Notes: generated by a model from the letters alone, not told the origin. 64,000 nt of DNA from Synechocystis sp. LKSZ1 (GCF_040436315.1 NZ_AP031572.1:3100001-3164000), one strand, 5' to 3'. Numbered from the stretch's first letter, positions 48,781 through 58,350 are shown. Made by a program: numbers and translations.

Positions 48781-49566
48781 ATGGCCAATGTTCAAGATCT
48801 TAACGGTTCCAGTCTGCCATCCGTTCTGACCAAGACAACCTGGCGTTTAATTCCCTACCTGGAAGCTCCCGGACAGCAACAAATGGCTTTGGATAGTTGG
48901 CTACTCCAGGATTACGTTCCCCGCACCCAGCAACCCGTCCTCCGCTTTTACGGTTGGTGTCCAGTCGCCATTTCCCTAGGCTATTGCCAACACCACTATC
49001 CTGAACATTGGGGTAACCTCCGGTGGCAGGGCCAACCCTTGGATCTGGTGCGTCGTCCCAGTGGTGGTCGAGCCGTCCTCCACCAAGGCACCCTGACCTA
49101 CGCCATTGTCTTACCTCACTGGGGTTCCCGTAAGCGCCGCGACCACTATACCTATCTCTGCGAGTTTCTCCGCCAGGCCTGGGGTTCCTTGGGGGTGGAA
49201 CTCACCTATGGCTCGGCCGACCACCACTATCGCCACAATGCCAGTTGCTTTAATACGGCTACTGCGGCGGATTTAGTGGCTCTAGACGGCAGTAAGTTAA
49301 TTGGCAGTGCCCAGCGCTACACCGACCAGGCCCTGCTCCAGCACGGTGCGATGCTCCTCGAGGGCGATCCTCTATTGTTTGAGCAGGTTTTTGGCCAAAC
49401 AGCCCCTTGGAAAAAGGGCCTACTGCAACGAACGAGTATCCCATCCCTAGCAACCCTCTTGGAAATCCTAGAGACGACGGCCCGGCATTATTTTGGTGTT
49501 GAAATTATCTCCCAGGCCTTGACCCCGGAAGAATGGACGGCTATTCAGGCCCTAGTTATTGCCTAG
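48781..49566 (+). CDS. Lipoate-protein ligase A / octanoyltransferase LipM-like protein
   Basis: 261 residues of the BPL/LplA/LipB fold. RRPSGGRAVLHQGTLTYAI is the substrate pocket. C156 in HNASCFNTATAADLV and K172 in GSKLIGSAQR correspond to the catalytic Cys of LipM and the family Lys. It is followed by LLQHGAMLLEGDP. The Cys favours an octanoyl-transferase over a true ATP-dependent ligase. Lipoylated targets such as the H protein would link it to the glycine cleavage system. Converges on the HTH gene with a 15-bp overlap. Confidence 0.8.
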   Translation: MANVQDLNGSSLPSVLTKTTWRLIPYLEAPGQQQMALDSWLLQDYVPRTQQPVLRFYGWCPVAISLGYCQHHYPEHWGNLRWQGQPLDLVRRPSGGRAVLHQGTLTYAIVLPHWGSRKRRDHYTYLCEFLRQAWGSLGVELTYGSADHHYRHNASCFNTATAADLVALDGSKLIGSAQRYTDQALLQHGAMLLEGDPLLFEQVFGQTAPWKKGLLQRTSIPSLATLLEILETTARHYFGVEIISQALTPEEWTAIQALVIA

Positions 49567-50631
49567 TTGATAGACCTTGCCGTCGAGGAAAATACGAGTA
49601 ATCCCCTTGGAACGGAGATGACCCAGGGTTTTCTGGAGCAGGCGGCTATCGGGAATTTTGATCACTTTCTGGAAACGATTGGAAAAGCGCCGGGCCACCC
49701 GATGGTTATCAAAAACGGGCAGGGTCTTTTGTTGCACCTCTTCGGCCGGGATCTTACCTAAATGGGCAAATTCCTTGAGGGGACGCACCACCAGTTCCGC
49801 CGACCGATCTGTCACTAGATAACAACTGGGGGGCAGGATGGCCTCAGAAAAGGGAAGCACCCGAATTTCGGTATCCCCTAGGGAAAGAAAGGCCTCTGAG
49901 GATTCCTCGCTATCTGTCTCCTCCCAAACTTCATCGAGGTCGTCTTCTATATCCTCGTCATCATCCTCTTCCTCCAGATCATCCTCATCGATTAAATCAT
50001 CGTCTAAATCTTTGACAATGGCACTGAGGTCAATATCTGCAACGGCTTTCCTAGGAGAGGGAGGAGGAGGAACTGGATCTTCAAGGGGAGAAAGCTTTTC
50101 TATGGGCTGAGACTGGGGCTGTTCGAGGGGAAGAGACACGTCTGCCACCAGAGCTTGGGATTCCCCGGAGGCTGAAGGGCTGGCAGATAAGGTTACCCCA
50201 GAGTCGGCAACCATGGTGGCAGAACTACGTCGCTTGCGGCTTCTGAGGATAGGAACTGGATTGGGGTTCGCGGAGACGGTTTGGGCCGCTAAGGTAACGG
50301 TTTCCGGGGAGGGGCCTTCGGAGTGGACGGCTTGGGATGGGATGATAACCGGCGGCTCGGGCTGGATGGCCGTCTGGGCAATCGCCTCCGTCGTTGCTGA
50401 AGTCTCCAACGCCAGGGCCAATTGACTATCCGTTTTTGAATTACGGGCCAACCGCTTTTGATGAATCAACGTTTCGTATTCTTGATTAGAAAGCATGCCC
50501 TTGAGAAAGCGGCTAATGGTCGAACTACTGACCCCAAACTGTTCTGCCAAGGTCGATGTTGTTTCCGATGTTTGCCGATAGAGCGCCAGAATTTTAGCCT
50601 TATCTGCTTCCGTTAGTTTTTGGGGACCCAT
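49552..50631 (-). CDS. HTH protein with a long acidic linker and a conserved C-terminal domain
   Basis: 359 residues from the ATG at 50631, preceded by AGGTGA; ATGs at 50649 and 50724 are less well supported. An N-terminal helix-turn-helix (about 1-55, LAEQFGVSSSTISRFLKG) resembles transposase- or sigma-like HTH domains. A Ser/Pro/Ala-rich low-complexity stretch and a run of Asp/Glu (about 210-250) lead to a conserved region from RVLPFSEAILPPSCYLV to the C-terminus. I do not recognise a named family. It is divergent from carA with about 100 bp between starts and may be a cyanobacterial regulator. Confidence 0.7.
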   Translation of the reverse strand: MGPQKLTEADKAKILALYRQTSETTSTLAEQFGVSSSTISRFLKGMLSNQEYETLIHQKRLARNSKTDSQLALALETSATTEAIAQTAIQPEPPVIIPSQAVHSEGPSPETVTLAAQTVSANPNPVPILRSRKRRSSATMVADSGVTLSASPSASGESQALVADVSLPLEQPQSQPIEKLSPLEDPVPPPPSPRKAVADIDLSAIVKDLDDDLIDEDDLEEEDDDEDIEDDLDEVWEETDSEESSEAFLSLGDTEIRVLPFSEAILPPSCYLVTDRSAELVVRPLKEFAHLGKIPAEEVQQKTLPVFDNHRVARRFSNRFQKVIKIPDSRLLQKTLGHLRSKGITRIFLDGKVYQLGNN

Positions 50632-50733
50632 CAGCTCACCTACTATCATGGTCACTTGACATTGGCAAAACAGCGGAATTGGATCTGTTACGATGATCCT
50701 TGATTCATTCCTGCTAACCTGCAATATATCATT

Positions 50734-51882
50734 ATGCCAATTGCTGAGGCTAAACCGGCGCTTTTAGTCCTAATTGATGGAACGGTTTATCGCGGCTGGG
50801 CCTTCGGAGCCCAAGGAACAACCGTGGGAGAGGTGGTCTTTAATACCGGCATGACGGGCTACCAAGAGGTTTTAACCGACCCCAGTTACTGTGGCCAGAT
50901 CGTCACCTTTACCTATCCCGAATTAGGCAATACCGGCGTTAATCCTGAAGACGAAGAGTCTGCCCATCCCCAGGTTAAGGGGGTAATTGCCCGCAATATC
51001 ACCCAGCGACCCAGCAATTGGCGCTCTACCCAATCCCTCTCTGATTACCTGGCCCAACACAACATTGTCGGCATCTATGGCATCGACACCCGGGCCCTGA
51101 CCCGTCAACTTCGCTCCGTTGGCGCCATGAATGGGGGGATTTCAACGGAAATTTTAGACCCGGAAACCCTTCTGCAACGGATTGAGGCGGCTCCCAGTAT
51201 GGCCGGTCTTAATCTTGTTAAGGAAGTGACGACTGCTCACCCCTACGAGTGGTCAGAAGTGACCCCAGCAGCTTGGGAATTTGGCCCGGTAGAGTCCCCA
51301 GCTTCCACTGCGCCTTTAACGGTAGTAGCCCTCGATTTTGGCGTCAAACGCAATATCCTACGCCGCCTGGCTAGCTACGGCTGTCGTGTCATTGTCGTTC
51401 CCGCTTCTACTCCCCCGGAGGAGATCCTAGCTTATAACCCCGATGGCATTTTTCTGTCCAATGGGCCGGGAGATCCCGCCGCCGTCCAAGAAGGAATTAG
51501 TACGACCCAAGCCTTGTTAGCGGCCCAGAAACCCACTTTTGGCATCTGCATGGGCCATCAAATTTTAGGCCTATCCCTAGGAGCTGATACCTTTAAGCTC
51601 AAATTTGGTCACCGGGGCCTGAATCAACCGGCTGGGTTAAAACAACAAGTGGAAATTACCAGCCAAAACCACGGTTTTGCGGTGACGGAAGAGTCCTTAG
51701 GGGCCGACGTGGAGATCACCCACCTCAATCTCAACGACCGGACAGTGGCCGGTTTGCGCCACAAAACTCTTCCCTTCTTCTCCGTGCAGTACCATCCGGA
51801 AGCCAGTCCTGGCCCCCATGATGCCGACTATCTGTTTGAAAATTTCGTCCGACTGATGCGGGAATATAAACAAGTAGCCTAG
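50734..51882 (+). CDS. carA: Carbamoyl-phosphate synthase small (glutaminase) subunit
   Basis: 382 residues. The N-terminal half has [14 protein letters not shown] and [21 protein letters not shown]. The C-terminal class I amidotransferase has the nucleophile C272 in [16 protein letters not shown] and the His/Glu in [13 protein letters not shown]. It supplies ammonia to CarB for arginine and pyrimidine synthesis. carB is not adjacent, a separation seen in other cyanobacteria. A 302-bp structured gap follows. Confidence 0.97.
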   Translation: MPIAEAKPALLVLIDGTVYRGWAFGAQGTTVGEVVFNTGMTGYQEVLTDPSYCGQIVTFTYPELGNTGVNPEDEESAHPQVKGVIARNITQRPSNWRSTQSLSDYLAQHNIVGIYGIDTRALTRQLRSVGAMNGGISTEILDPETLLQRIEAAPSMAGLNLVKEVTTAHPYEWSEVTPAAWEFGPVESPASTAPLTVVALDFGVKRNILRRLASYGCRVIVVPASTPPEEILAYNPDGIFLSNGPGDPAAVQEGISTTQALLAAQKPTFGICMGHQILGLSLGADTFKLKFGHRGLNQPAGLKQQVEITSQNHGFAVTEESLGADVEITHLNLNDRTVAGLRHKTLPFFSVQYHPEASPGPHDADYLFENFVRLMREYKQVA

Positions 51883-52184
51883 GCCCTGGTTTGTCCAAGG
51901 GTCTTGGCTGAATCCGAGAATAAATCGTTGGGCCTTGATTGAGGATGGCCCCCTGCATACGAGTCCTCCAACATTAGGGCTATAGAGTCTTACCCTAACG
52001 CCTCCAATGCAGGCATCTCCCCTTGTTTGAGGTGGAGCTAGTTGTGTTGTTGGGCTTTAGCAGTTTGGGATAAGACAATGGGCCAAAAAGGACGTGGTAT
52101 TTTTCCAGATCGTCTAGTCGTACTAGTCCTAGGGCCGTGTAGGATAAACAAGGTAGGCTTTCCCACTCGCTAATTAAGTGTTTT
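51883..52184. other. 302-bp gap with nested hairpins between carA and ccsA
   Basis: No credible ORF. A long-range stem pairs CCTGCAT (51952-51958) with ATGCAGG (52007-52013) and encloses a second stem TTAGGG (51974-51979) with CCCTAA (51993-51998). A third hairpin is CTAGT/ACTAG near 52120. The nested structure suggests a small RNA or leader rather than a simple spacer. I could not match it to 6S RNA, tmRNA, RNase P RNA or SRP RNA. Confidence 0.4.
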
Positions 52185-53150
52185 ATGGATCTGATTCGCC
52201 TTGAAAGTTTTTTAGACAATACCTCTTTTCTGATTCTCTTTGCGACCCTGCTGGCCTATTGGATTGGAGCCGTCTTTCCCCAGGCTTGGTTGGCCCAATT
52301 GGGGAGCCTGGGGATGGCCAGTGCCAATCTGGTCATTGCGGCCCTTTTGGGGGCCCGTTGGTTAGAGGCCGGTTACTTTCCCATTAGCAATCTCTACGAA
52401 TCTCTCTTTTTTCTGGCCTGGGGTCTGACCACGGCTCATCTCATCGCGGAAGCCATGAGCCAGAGTCGTCTGGTCGGTGTCTGTACTGCCCCCGTGGCCT
52501 TAGGCATTACTGCCTTCGCGGCCCTGACTCTACCAGTGGATATGCAGGTCTCAGCCCCGCTCGTACCGGCTCTGAAGTCCAATTGGTTGATGATGCACGT
52601 CAGCGTCATGATGATTAGCTACGCGGCTCTGATGGTGGGATCGTTGCTGGCCATTGCTTTTTTGGTTGTCACCAAGGGCCAAACCGTGGCCCTGCGGGGC
52701 AGTTCCGTCGGGACGGGGAGTTATCGTCTGCAACGTCACGAGTCCCTACCGAGTCAGATTCCAGCTGAAAGTAGCGGCGGAGTAGCTGTCCTGACTCGAC
52801 CAGAGACCTTGGCCCTATCCCCCGAACGCTTGAGTTTAGCGGATACCCTCGATAACATTAGCTATCGCATTATCGGTCTAGGATTTCCCTTGCTGACCAT
52901 TGGCATTATTGCTGGGGCTGTTTGGGCCAATGAGGCCTGGGGTTCCTACTGGAGTTGGGATCCGAAAGAAACCTGGGCCCTGATTACCTGGCTTGTCTTC
53001 GCGGCCTATCTCCATGCCCGTATCACTAAAGGTTGGCAAGGCCGACGACCGGCCCTGCTGGCAGCTAGTGGTTTTTTAGTGGTTTGGGTCTGCTATCTGG
53101 GGGTCAATCTTCTGGGGAAAGGCCTGCATTCCTACGGTTGGTTTTTCTAG
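52185..53150 (+). CDS. ccsA: Cytochrome c biogenesis protein CcsA/CcsB-type (ResC family)
   Basis: 321 residues, polytopic, with the tryptophan-rich haem-handling motif [18 protein letters not shown] near residue 255 and conserved His in the flanking helices ([25 protein letters not shown]). It belongs to system II cytochrome c maturation and delivers haem to apocytochromes on the lumenal side of the thylakoid. The partner Ccs1/ResB is not in the window. Its stop overlaps that of the DUF2232 gene by 4 bp. Confidence 0.94.
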   Translation: MDLIRLESFLDNTSFLILFATLLAYWIGAVFPQAWLAQLGSLGMASANLVIAALLGARWLEAGYFPISNLYESLFFLAWGLTTAHLIAEAMSQSRLVGVCTAPVALGITAFAALTLPVDMQVSAPLVPALKSNWLMMHVSVMMISYAALMVGSLLAIAFLVVTKGQTVALRGSSVGTGSYRLQRHESLPSQIPAESSGGVAVLTRPETLALSPERLSLADTLDNISYRIIGLGFPLLTIGIIAGAVWANEAWGSYWSWDPKETWALITWLVFAAYLHARITKGWQGRRPALLAASGFLVVWVCYLGVNLLGKGLHSYGWFF

Positions 53151-53893
53151 TCGTAGTCTAAAATAACTGCTAACCACTGGGGCGGCCGGGGAATGGGCGT
53201 TTTTAGGCGGTCGAAAACCAGCAGAGCTACCAAGTGAACCGCAAAAAGATAAATCAAACTGTTCACAAAAATAAGAGCAACGGCCAAGCCTTGGATGACG
53301 ACGATATCAGGTTGTACAAGGAGATTAAGCTTGAGAAACAGCCAATCTAAGAGGTTTGTTACCTGGGTTATGACGTAGCGCCAGAGGTCCTCCCCCAACA
53401 AAATGGAAAAGAGCCAGAAGCGGAAGAAAAATCCAATGGTGCCAATCAGTGCACCAGAAAAGATCGAAAAGCCCCAGGGAGCCGCTCGTTGCCAACAAAA
53501 GCCCAGTTGGAGACTCATCAGACCATAGGGAATCAGAAAGACAACACTGCGGGTCGGCCCCATCAGTACCGACAACAATAAACTGGCAACGACGACGCCC
53601 TTAAAGGCAGTCCGATGGCCCCAGCGCAGATAAACTAACGCCAAGGGCAAAGGAAAGAAAATACGTAGGATTGGGCCAAGGGGAAAATAGTAGTTAATCA
53701 GCCAAATCAGACTGGCGGCGCTAGCTAGAAAAGCACTTTCTACCATGGCCAAAGTCGGGTCAGATTTGGGCAGGGGCAAGGGTGGCTCTCGTTGAGGCGG
53801 GGCTTGGGCGACTGTCTTGCTGTCGAGGTCTACCCAATTCGTTTCTTCTTCTAACCAACCAGGCTGTTCGGCATCTGGGGAAGGGAGGGTCAT
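53147..53893 (-). CDS. DUF2232 membrane protein (YybS-like)
   Basis: 248 residues. A soluble Pro-rich N-terminus (about 1-48) precedes about six helices. The sequence [39 protein letters not shown] and [14 protein letters not shown] follow the DUF2232 pattern, whose fold resembles substrate-binding components of ECF vitamin transporters. No ECF ATPase genes are near. It starts 17 bp after the CRP-like gene, so the two probably share a transcript. Confidence 0.75.
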   Translation of the reverse strand: MTLPSPDAEQPGWLEEETNWVDLDSKTVAQAPPQREPPLPLPKSDPTLAMVESAFLASAASLIWLINYYFPLGPILRIFFPLPLALVYLRWGHRTAFKGVVVASLLLSVLMGPTRSVVFLIPYGLMSLQLGFCWQRAAPWGFSIFSGALIGTIGFFFRFWLFSILLGEDLWRYVITQVTNLLDWLFLKLNLLVQPDIVVIQGLAVALIFVNSLIYLFAVHLVALLVFDRLKTPIPRPPQWLAVILDYD

Positions 53894-53910
53894 AGAGTTC
53901 CAAATTCAGT

Positions 53911-54609
53911 CTAGGAAATGAGGTTTTCGAGGTCTTCGAGGTTAGGGATGCGGATTTGATCAGGCTCCCGGAAAATTAACCCCCGCTTTTCGAGCTTAGT
54001 AAGGGAGCGGGTGACCGTTTCTCGAGCTAAGCCACTGATACTGCTCAGTTCCCGATGGGGGAGGTTCGGAATCAGGGTTCCCTGGCTGGTGGAGCTGCCT
54101 TGGCCCTCGGCTAGAAAAAGGAGAGTATCGGCGACTCGGGCCAAACTTTCGGCTTCCCGGAGACGCAAGCGACGATTTAACTGGCGTAACCGTTTGGCGA
54201 TGAGCTGGGCCAGATGAATACCAGCTAGGGGTTCAGCCTTGAGGAGAGCAAAAAAATCCGGCGCAGGAATACTGCAAACTTCTACACTGGTTAGGGTAAT
54301 GGCGTCCGTCGAGCGGGGGGCCTCTTCAATAGCAGCCATTTCGCCAACAATTTCTCCCTTGCCGACAATATTGAGCGTAACTTCCTTGCCATCGGCATTA
54401 TGGGTTCTAATTTTGACCCATCCCCCCAAAATAAAATAGACCGCCCCCCCCCAATCGTGCTCCAGCAAGATAACTTGATTGGCGGGATGCTGACGGATGG
54501 AAAAATGGGTTAAGTACTGGGCCAGGGAATCTTCTGAAAGGCCCTTAAAAAAGGGGATCGCTTCCCTCAGTTGTTGAATTTGTGCAGGGGATAGGGGGGT
54601 ATCATCCAT
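53911..54609 (-). CDS. CRP/FNR-family transcription regulator with a cAMP-type pocket
   Basis: 232 residues. The cyclic-nucleotide domain (about 10-130) retains GEIVGEMAAIEEAPRSTDA, with Glu and Arg-Ser placed as in the phosphate-binding cassette of E. coli CRP. The DNA-recognition helix LARETVTRSLTKLEKRGLI keeps the RE..R contacts of CRP, so sites near TGTGA-N6-TCACA are expected. It is not NtcA, whose N-terminus differs. It is divergent from the AI-2E gene at 54786 with a 176-bp spacer. Confidence 0.88.
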   Translation of the reverse strand: MDDTPLSPAQIQQLREAIPFFKGLSEDSLAQYLTHFSIRQHPANQVILLEHDWGGAVYFILGGWVKIRTHNADGKEVTLNIVGKGEIVGEMAAIEEAPRSTDAITLTSVEVCSIPAPDFFALLKAEPLAGIHLAQLIAKRLRQLNRRLRLREAESLARVADTLLFLAEGQGSSTSQGTLIPNLPHRELSSISGLARETVTRSLTKLEKRGLIFREPDQIRIPNLEDLENLIS

Positions 54610-54785
54610 AAATGATGAAGGGAAAAGAAGACAAGGGGTAGTTTGATTTTACGCGATGCCTGAAAAAGCTGGGTTTTCTCAAGGCAGAAAAATTCCCTTA
54701 GAATGATGGAAGTATTGGCAATTCGTTGCGTTAAGGGCCCTAAACCGGGGCATTCGGTCAGCTTTCCCACGGATTAATAGCGATT

Positions 54786-55958
54786 ATGGTTCATTCCCGC
54801 TCTTCTTCGTCACACCAGAATTGGTTATTTAAATGGTGGGATTCCCTCAATTCCCTGACCCGCCTACTGGTACTGGCCTTGGGGGCTCCCCTGATGGTAC
54901 TCAATGCTAGGGCCCTGTCAGCTATTTTTGGCTATTTTCAATCGCTGTTCGTCATTATTTTACTGTCAGCGGTCTTTTCCTTTCTGTTGAACTACCCTGT
55001 AGCCTGGTTGGAAAAAAAAGGGATTCAGCGTTTGTTTGCCGCGGGCCTGGTGTTTCTGCTGACCTTGATCTTGATTATTGCCGTTGGGATTACCCTAGTC
55101 CCGTTGGTGTTTACCCAGGCCCAGCAATTGGTAGCTCGGCTACCCGAATGGTTAGATTCAGGCCAGCGCCAATTAATGTTGTTAGATGAACGGGTAGCGG
55201 TCTTAGGTTGGCCGATTAATCTCGATGGCTTGATTACCCAGATTAATACCCGCTTGGCCAGTCAGATCCAGGGGTTAGCGGGCAGTACTCTCAACCTGGC
55301 GCTTAACCTGACGGTGTTTACCGTTGTCCGTCTGCTGGATGTTTTACTGACGATAATCCTCACCTTCTACCTGCTCCTCCACACCGAAGATATTTGGCAG
55401 AGTATTATTGGCTGGCTCCCCCTCCGGCTCCAGCAACCCTTTTCCCAAACCCTACGCCGTAGTTTTCAGAATTATTTTCTCGGCCAATTAGTTTCTGCCA
55501 CCTGCATGGCCCTGGGCCTGGTGCTGGGTTTTCTACTCCTCAAGGTTCCCTTCGGCCTGTTGTTTGGTCTGACGGTGGGGTTAATGGCCCTGATTCCCTT
55601 CGGCGGTTCCGTTGGTATTGCCCTGGTCACTTTTTTGGTGGCCCTGCGAGATATTGGCATGGCACTGCAATTGCTGGCGGTGGCCCTGGTGATTCAACAA
55701 ATTGTGGAAAATGGCATTGCACCGCGGGTATTGGGCAGTGTGACCGGACTGAATCCCTTCTGGGTCTTGATTTCTCTGCTAACGGGGGCCCGTATTGGTG
55801 GCCTGTTGGGGGTGATTGTGGCGGTTCCTTCAGCGGTGATGATTAAAGAGGCCTTAACTGCCATGCGTAGTCTGGAAGCCTTACCACCCCAGTCTCTAAC
55901 GACTAGCAATCTTTACTTAGTGGAAGAGGAGGCCCATCCGCTTCCCCCCAATAGCTAA
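54786..55958 (+). CDS. AI-2E family transporter (permease), copy 2
   Basis: 390 residues. About eight helices with an amphipathic central region. The C-terminal signature is LMALIPFGGSVGIALVTFLV, QQIVENGIAPRVLG and VTGLNPFWVLISLLTGARIGG. It is about 45 residues longer than copy 1 (5242-6279) at the ends. Followed at 5 bp by a small membrane protein gene, so it heads the run of overlapping genes to 58350. Substrate unknown. Confidence 0.87.
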   Translation: MVHSRSSSSHQNWLFKWWDSLNSLTRLLVLALGAPLMVLNARALSAIFGYFQSLFVIILLSAVFSFLLNYPVAWLEKKGIQRLFAAGLVFLLTLILIIAVGITLVPLVFTQAQQLVARLPEWLDSGQRQLMLLDERVAVLGWPINLDGLITQINTRLASQIQGLAGSTLNLALNLTVFTVVRLLDVLLTIILTFYLLLHTEDIWQSIIGWLPLRLQQPFSQTLRRSFQNYFLGQLVSATCMALGLVLGFLLLKVPFGLLFGLTVGLMALIPFGGSVGIALVTFLVALRDIGMALQLLAVALVIQQIVENGIAPRVLGSVTGLNPFWVLISLLTGARIGGLLGVIVAVPSAVMIKEALTAMRSLEALPPQSLTTSNLYLVEEEAHPLPPNS

Positions 55959-55963
55959 TCGCC

Positions 55964-56260
55964 ATGTTATTCACCATCGGCCTGATTGTGCTGGCCCTTG
56001 CGGCTTTACTCTTGGTTTTCGAGCTTCGTACTTCCTATGTCACCCACGGCGGTGAAATTGGTCAGGTGCCAGTTCTGAGTGCTGTGATCCAAGTGCCTTT
56101 ACTCGTTATGGTCGGTTTGTGGCTAATCACCAAAGCAAAACCTGCCTTGGCTTTTCCTGGGTGGATTTATCCTCTCCTCGGTGTTGCTCTTGCCCTGATC
56201 ATTGGTTGGCTGATTATCAAAATTGGCGATCTCGGTAGAAGGAGGGAGAGACTCAAATGA
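55964..56260 (+). CDS. Small three-helix membrane protein
   Basis: 98 residues, not recognised. Three hydrophobic segments at about 3-22, 37-60 and 66-86, with a basic tail (GDLGRRRERLK) expected in the cytosol. It begins 5 bp after the AI-2E gene and its TGA overlaps the ATG of the next small ORF (ATGA). Confidence 0.75.
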   Translation: MLFTIGLIVLALAALLLVFELRTSYVTHGGEIGQVPVLSAVIQVPLLVMVGLWLITKAKPALAFPGWIYPLLGVALALIIGWLIIKIGDLGRRRERLK

Positions 56261-56349
56261 CGGCTAACCAGTCAATCAACCAACTTAATGGCAGACGATG
56301 GGCCTTATTGGAATATCTCCAACCGGGAAGAACCGAGGATAACAGATGA
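56257..56349 (+). CDS. 30-codon ORF coupled by ATGA overlaps to both neighbours
   Basis: The frame encodes a 30-residue, basic product beginning MTANQSINQL and ending PGRTEDNR. Its ATG overlaps the stop of the membrane protein gene, and its TGA overlaps the ATG of the oxidoreductase gene, in both cases as ATGA. AAGGAGG lies about 14 bases upstream of its start. Double coupling suggests it is translated, perhaps only to carry ribosomes through the gap. No homologue is recognised. Confidence 0.5.
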   Translation: MTANQSINQLNGRRWALLEYLQPGRTEDNR

Positions 56350-57365
56350 CCTTAGGAACGACGGTGAATAAACCTAACTGTTTGATTGTCGGAGCTGGAA
56401 TCTGTGGTCTGATCGTCGCCACAATTTTGCAAGGCCAGGGTTGGCCTGTAACCGTCCTCGATAAAGGTCGAGGGCTTGGCGGTCGCTTAGCAACCCGTCG
56501 TCTTCGCCATGCCGATCAAGTGGGGTGTTTTGACTATGGTGCCCAGTATTTTACTGTTAGCCAACCCGCGTTTCAGGCCTGGGTTGATCAATGGCAGGCG
56601 GCCGGCGTGGTGACGCCCTGGGGCCAAAACTTTGCCAAGGTGGATGGGACGATTCGTCAAACCGACAAAGTGGCCTACCGGGGTTTGTCGAGTAATCGGG
56701 GTCTGGCCCAGTATTTAGCCCAAAATCTCACGGTGTTTCATCCCGTCCGGGTGGAACGGCTCTGTTGGCAGAAAGGCCAATGGTGGCTCGAAGGGGATAA
56801 TGCCCAGGACTGGCAAGCCGACATTGTTGTTTTGACTCCTCCGTTACCCCAATCCCTAGATCTGTTGGCCCAATCCCAGATTGCCCTACCGACAGACGTC
56901 GATCAAGCGTTGGCCGCTGTGAGTTATACGCCCTGTCTGGCCCTGTTGGCCCTGTTGGAAAAACCAAGCCGCATTCCGGCCCCTGGGGGCCTCTGGGGAA
57001 CCGGGGAACCATTAGTCTGGCTGGCCTGCAATGAAAATAAGGGAATTTCGCCCCAGGGCCATGCCGTTACGCTCCACGCCGGCCCTCAATTTAGCCAGGC
57101 TTATTTTTCAGCCTCGGAGGCAGAGATCACCGCATTTCTACTGGCGGCGGCCGCTCCTTGGTTAGGTAGTCCTCCCCTGACAACCCACCTGCACCGTTGG
57201 CGTTATAGCCTCGTCACCAACCCTTATCCTGATTCCTATCTATCTCTAGACCAGCCTGGGCCGCTTTATTTGGGAGGGGATGCCTTTGGGGCCGGCAAAA
57301 TTGAAGGGGCCGTTCTTTCTGGCCATGCCATGGCTGAGCAGATTCTCTCCCATCATGTTCCCTAA
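56346..57365 (+). CDS. Renalase-like FAD-dependent amine oxidase/oxidoreductase
   Basis: 339 residues. N-terminal Rossmann fingerprint LIVGAGICGLIVATIL with the FAD motif KGRGLGGRLATRRL, followed by the block CFDYGAQYFTV. The C-terminal LYLGGDAFGAGKIEGAVLSG closes the FAD site. It matches renalase-like proteins of cyanobacteria and plants; the substrate is unknown. It is coupled at its start to the 30-codon ORF. Its last 11 bp overlap the next gene. Confidence 0.87.
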   Translation: MTLGTTVNKPNCLIVGAGICGLIVATILQGQGWPVTVLDKGRGLGGRLATRRLRHADQVGCFDYGAQYFTVSQPAFQAWVDQWQAAGVVTPWGQNFAKVDGTIRQTDKVAYRGLSSNRGLAQYLAQNLTVFHPVRVERLCWQKGQWWLEGDNAQDWQADIVVLTPPLPQSLDLLAQSQIALPTDVDQALAAVSYTPCLALLALLEKPSRIPAPGGLWGTGEPLVWLACNENKGISPQGHAVTLHAGPQFSQAYFSASEAEITAFLLAAAAPWLGSPPLTTHLHRWRYSLVTNPYPDSYLSLDQPGPLYLGGDAFGAGKIEGAVLSGHAMAEQILSHHVP

Positions 57366-58350
57366 GCACCTCCTCGCCTTCCTAGTTCAGTTCTGGCAGA
57401 CCCGGCTATGGCCCAGTCGGGGGGTACAACTCCTCTGGCAGACTTGCCGTAAATGGCAACGGGATGATTGTCTGGAAATGGGGGCCGCCCTGGCCTACTA
57501 CGCCTTTTTTTCTCTATTTCCGCTCTGTTTGGTGATCCTGGGGGTTTTGGGTCGGGTACTCGGCCCTACCACTGATACCTACCGTCAACTGCTCACCCTC
57601 GGCCAACAGGTACTTCCTATGGAGACCCATACCCTGGCTGTCGAGGCTTTGAATAATCTCAATCGCAGTAGTTGGGGGGCCGGCGTAGTCGGCTTTTTAC
57701 TCCTGCTCCTCGCTGCGAGCAAGATTTTTGAGGCCCTGGGCCGGAGCGTGGATAAAATCTGGCGGGAAACTCACCCGGTTCAGGTTTCCCCCAGTTTAAC
57801 TCAAAACTTAGTACAAAGCTTACGGAATAAACTTTGGGCATTTTTACTGGTATTTAGTACTGTTTTTATTCTATTACTATCTATGCTGGCTCAGCTCAGT
57901 CTCCAGCTAATCACAGCTCTTTTACAAAGTTTAGATGCCGGCCTACGTCAACAAATTCCAGGCTGGGGGCCCAGAACCCTAGAGCACTGGATCGTGTTGG
58001 AAAATATCCAGCGAATCGTTGCCTACAGTCTACTGACAGCAATTATCTTAGTTGCCTTTAAACTATTGCCCAATCCTCGTCTCCTCTGGCGCGACATTCT
58101 ACCAGGAGCCTTGCTTACCTCCGCTCTGTTAATGGCCCTGCAATCAGCAGTGGGGAGTGGCATGATTAGTCTTGGTAAACATTTTCAGGCCTACGGGGTG
58201 ATTGGCAATGTGATGGTGTTATTGCTCTGGATTTATCTCACCTTCGCTATCTTTTTTTGGGGGTGTGAATTCACGTTTGTCTATACGCATCTATGGGGGA
58301 GTCGGCGGCTTCGGGGAAGGCCCTGCCATCATCCTCAGTTCAAACCTTGA
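57355..58350 (+). CDS. YihY/BrkB family membrane protein
   Basis: 331 residues from the ATG at 57355. The longer frame from 57280 would run through the end of the oxidoreductase and is rejected. Six helices with the family motifs ALAYYAFFSLFPLCLVILGV, ASKIFEALGRSVDKIW and LILVAFKLLPNPRLLWRD. The name BrkB or RNase BN is historical; these are probable lipid or solute carriers of unknown substrate. Last gene of the AI-2E run. Confidence 0.88.
   Translation: MFPKHLLAFLVQFWQTRLWPSRGVQLLWQTCRKWQRDDCLEMGAALAYYAFFSLFPLCLVILGVLGRVLGPTTDTYRQLLTLGQQVLPMETHTLAVEALNNLNRSSWGAGVVGFLLLLLAASKIFEALGRSVDKIWRETHPVQVSPSLTQNLVQSLRNKLWAFLLVFSTVFILLLSMLAQLSLQLITALLQSLDAGLRQQIPGWGPRTLEHWIVLENIQRIVAYSLLTAIILVAFKLLPNPRLLWRDILPGALLTSALLMALQSAVGSGMISLGKHFQAYGVIGNVMVLLLWIYLTFAIFFWGCEFTFVYTHLWGSRRLRGRPCHHPQFKP

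Noticed and set aside
51995-52219. 74-residue minus-strand ORF in the carA-ccsA gap
   Set aside because: Composition is unremarkable and it runs into ccsA; the hairpins in the gap explain the region better.
58264-58275. TGTGAATTCACG, resembling a CRP half-site pair
   Set aside because: The spacing is too short for a CRP site and it lies inside the BrkB-type gene.
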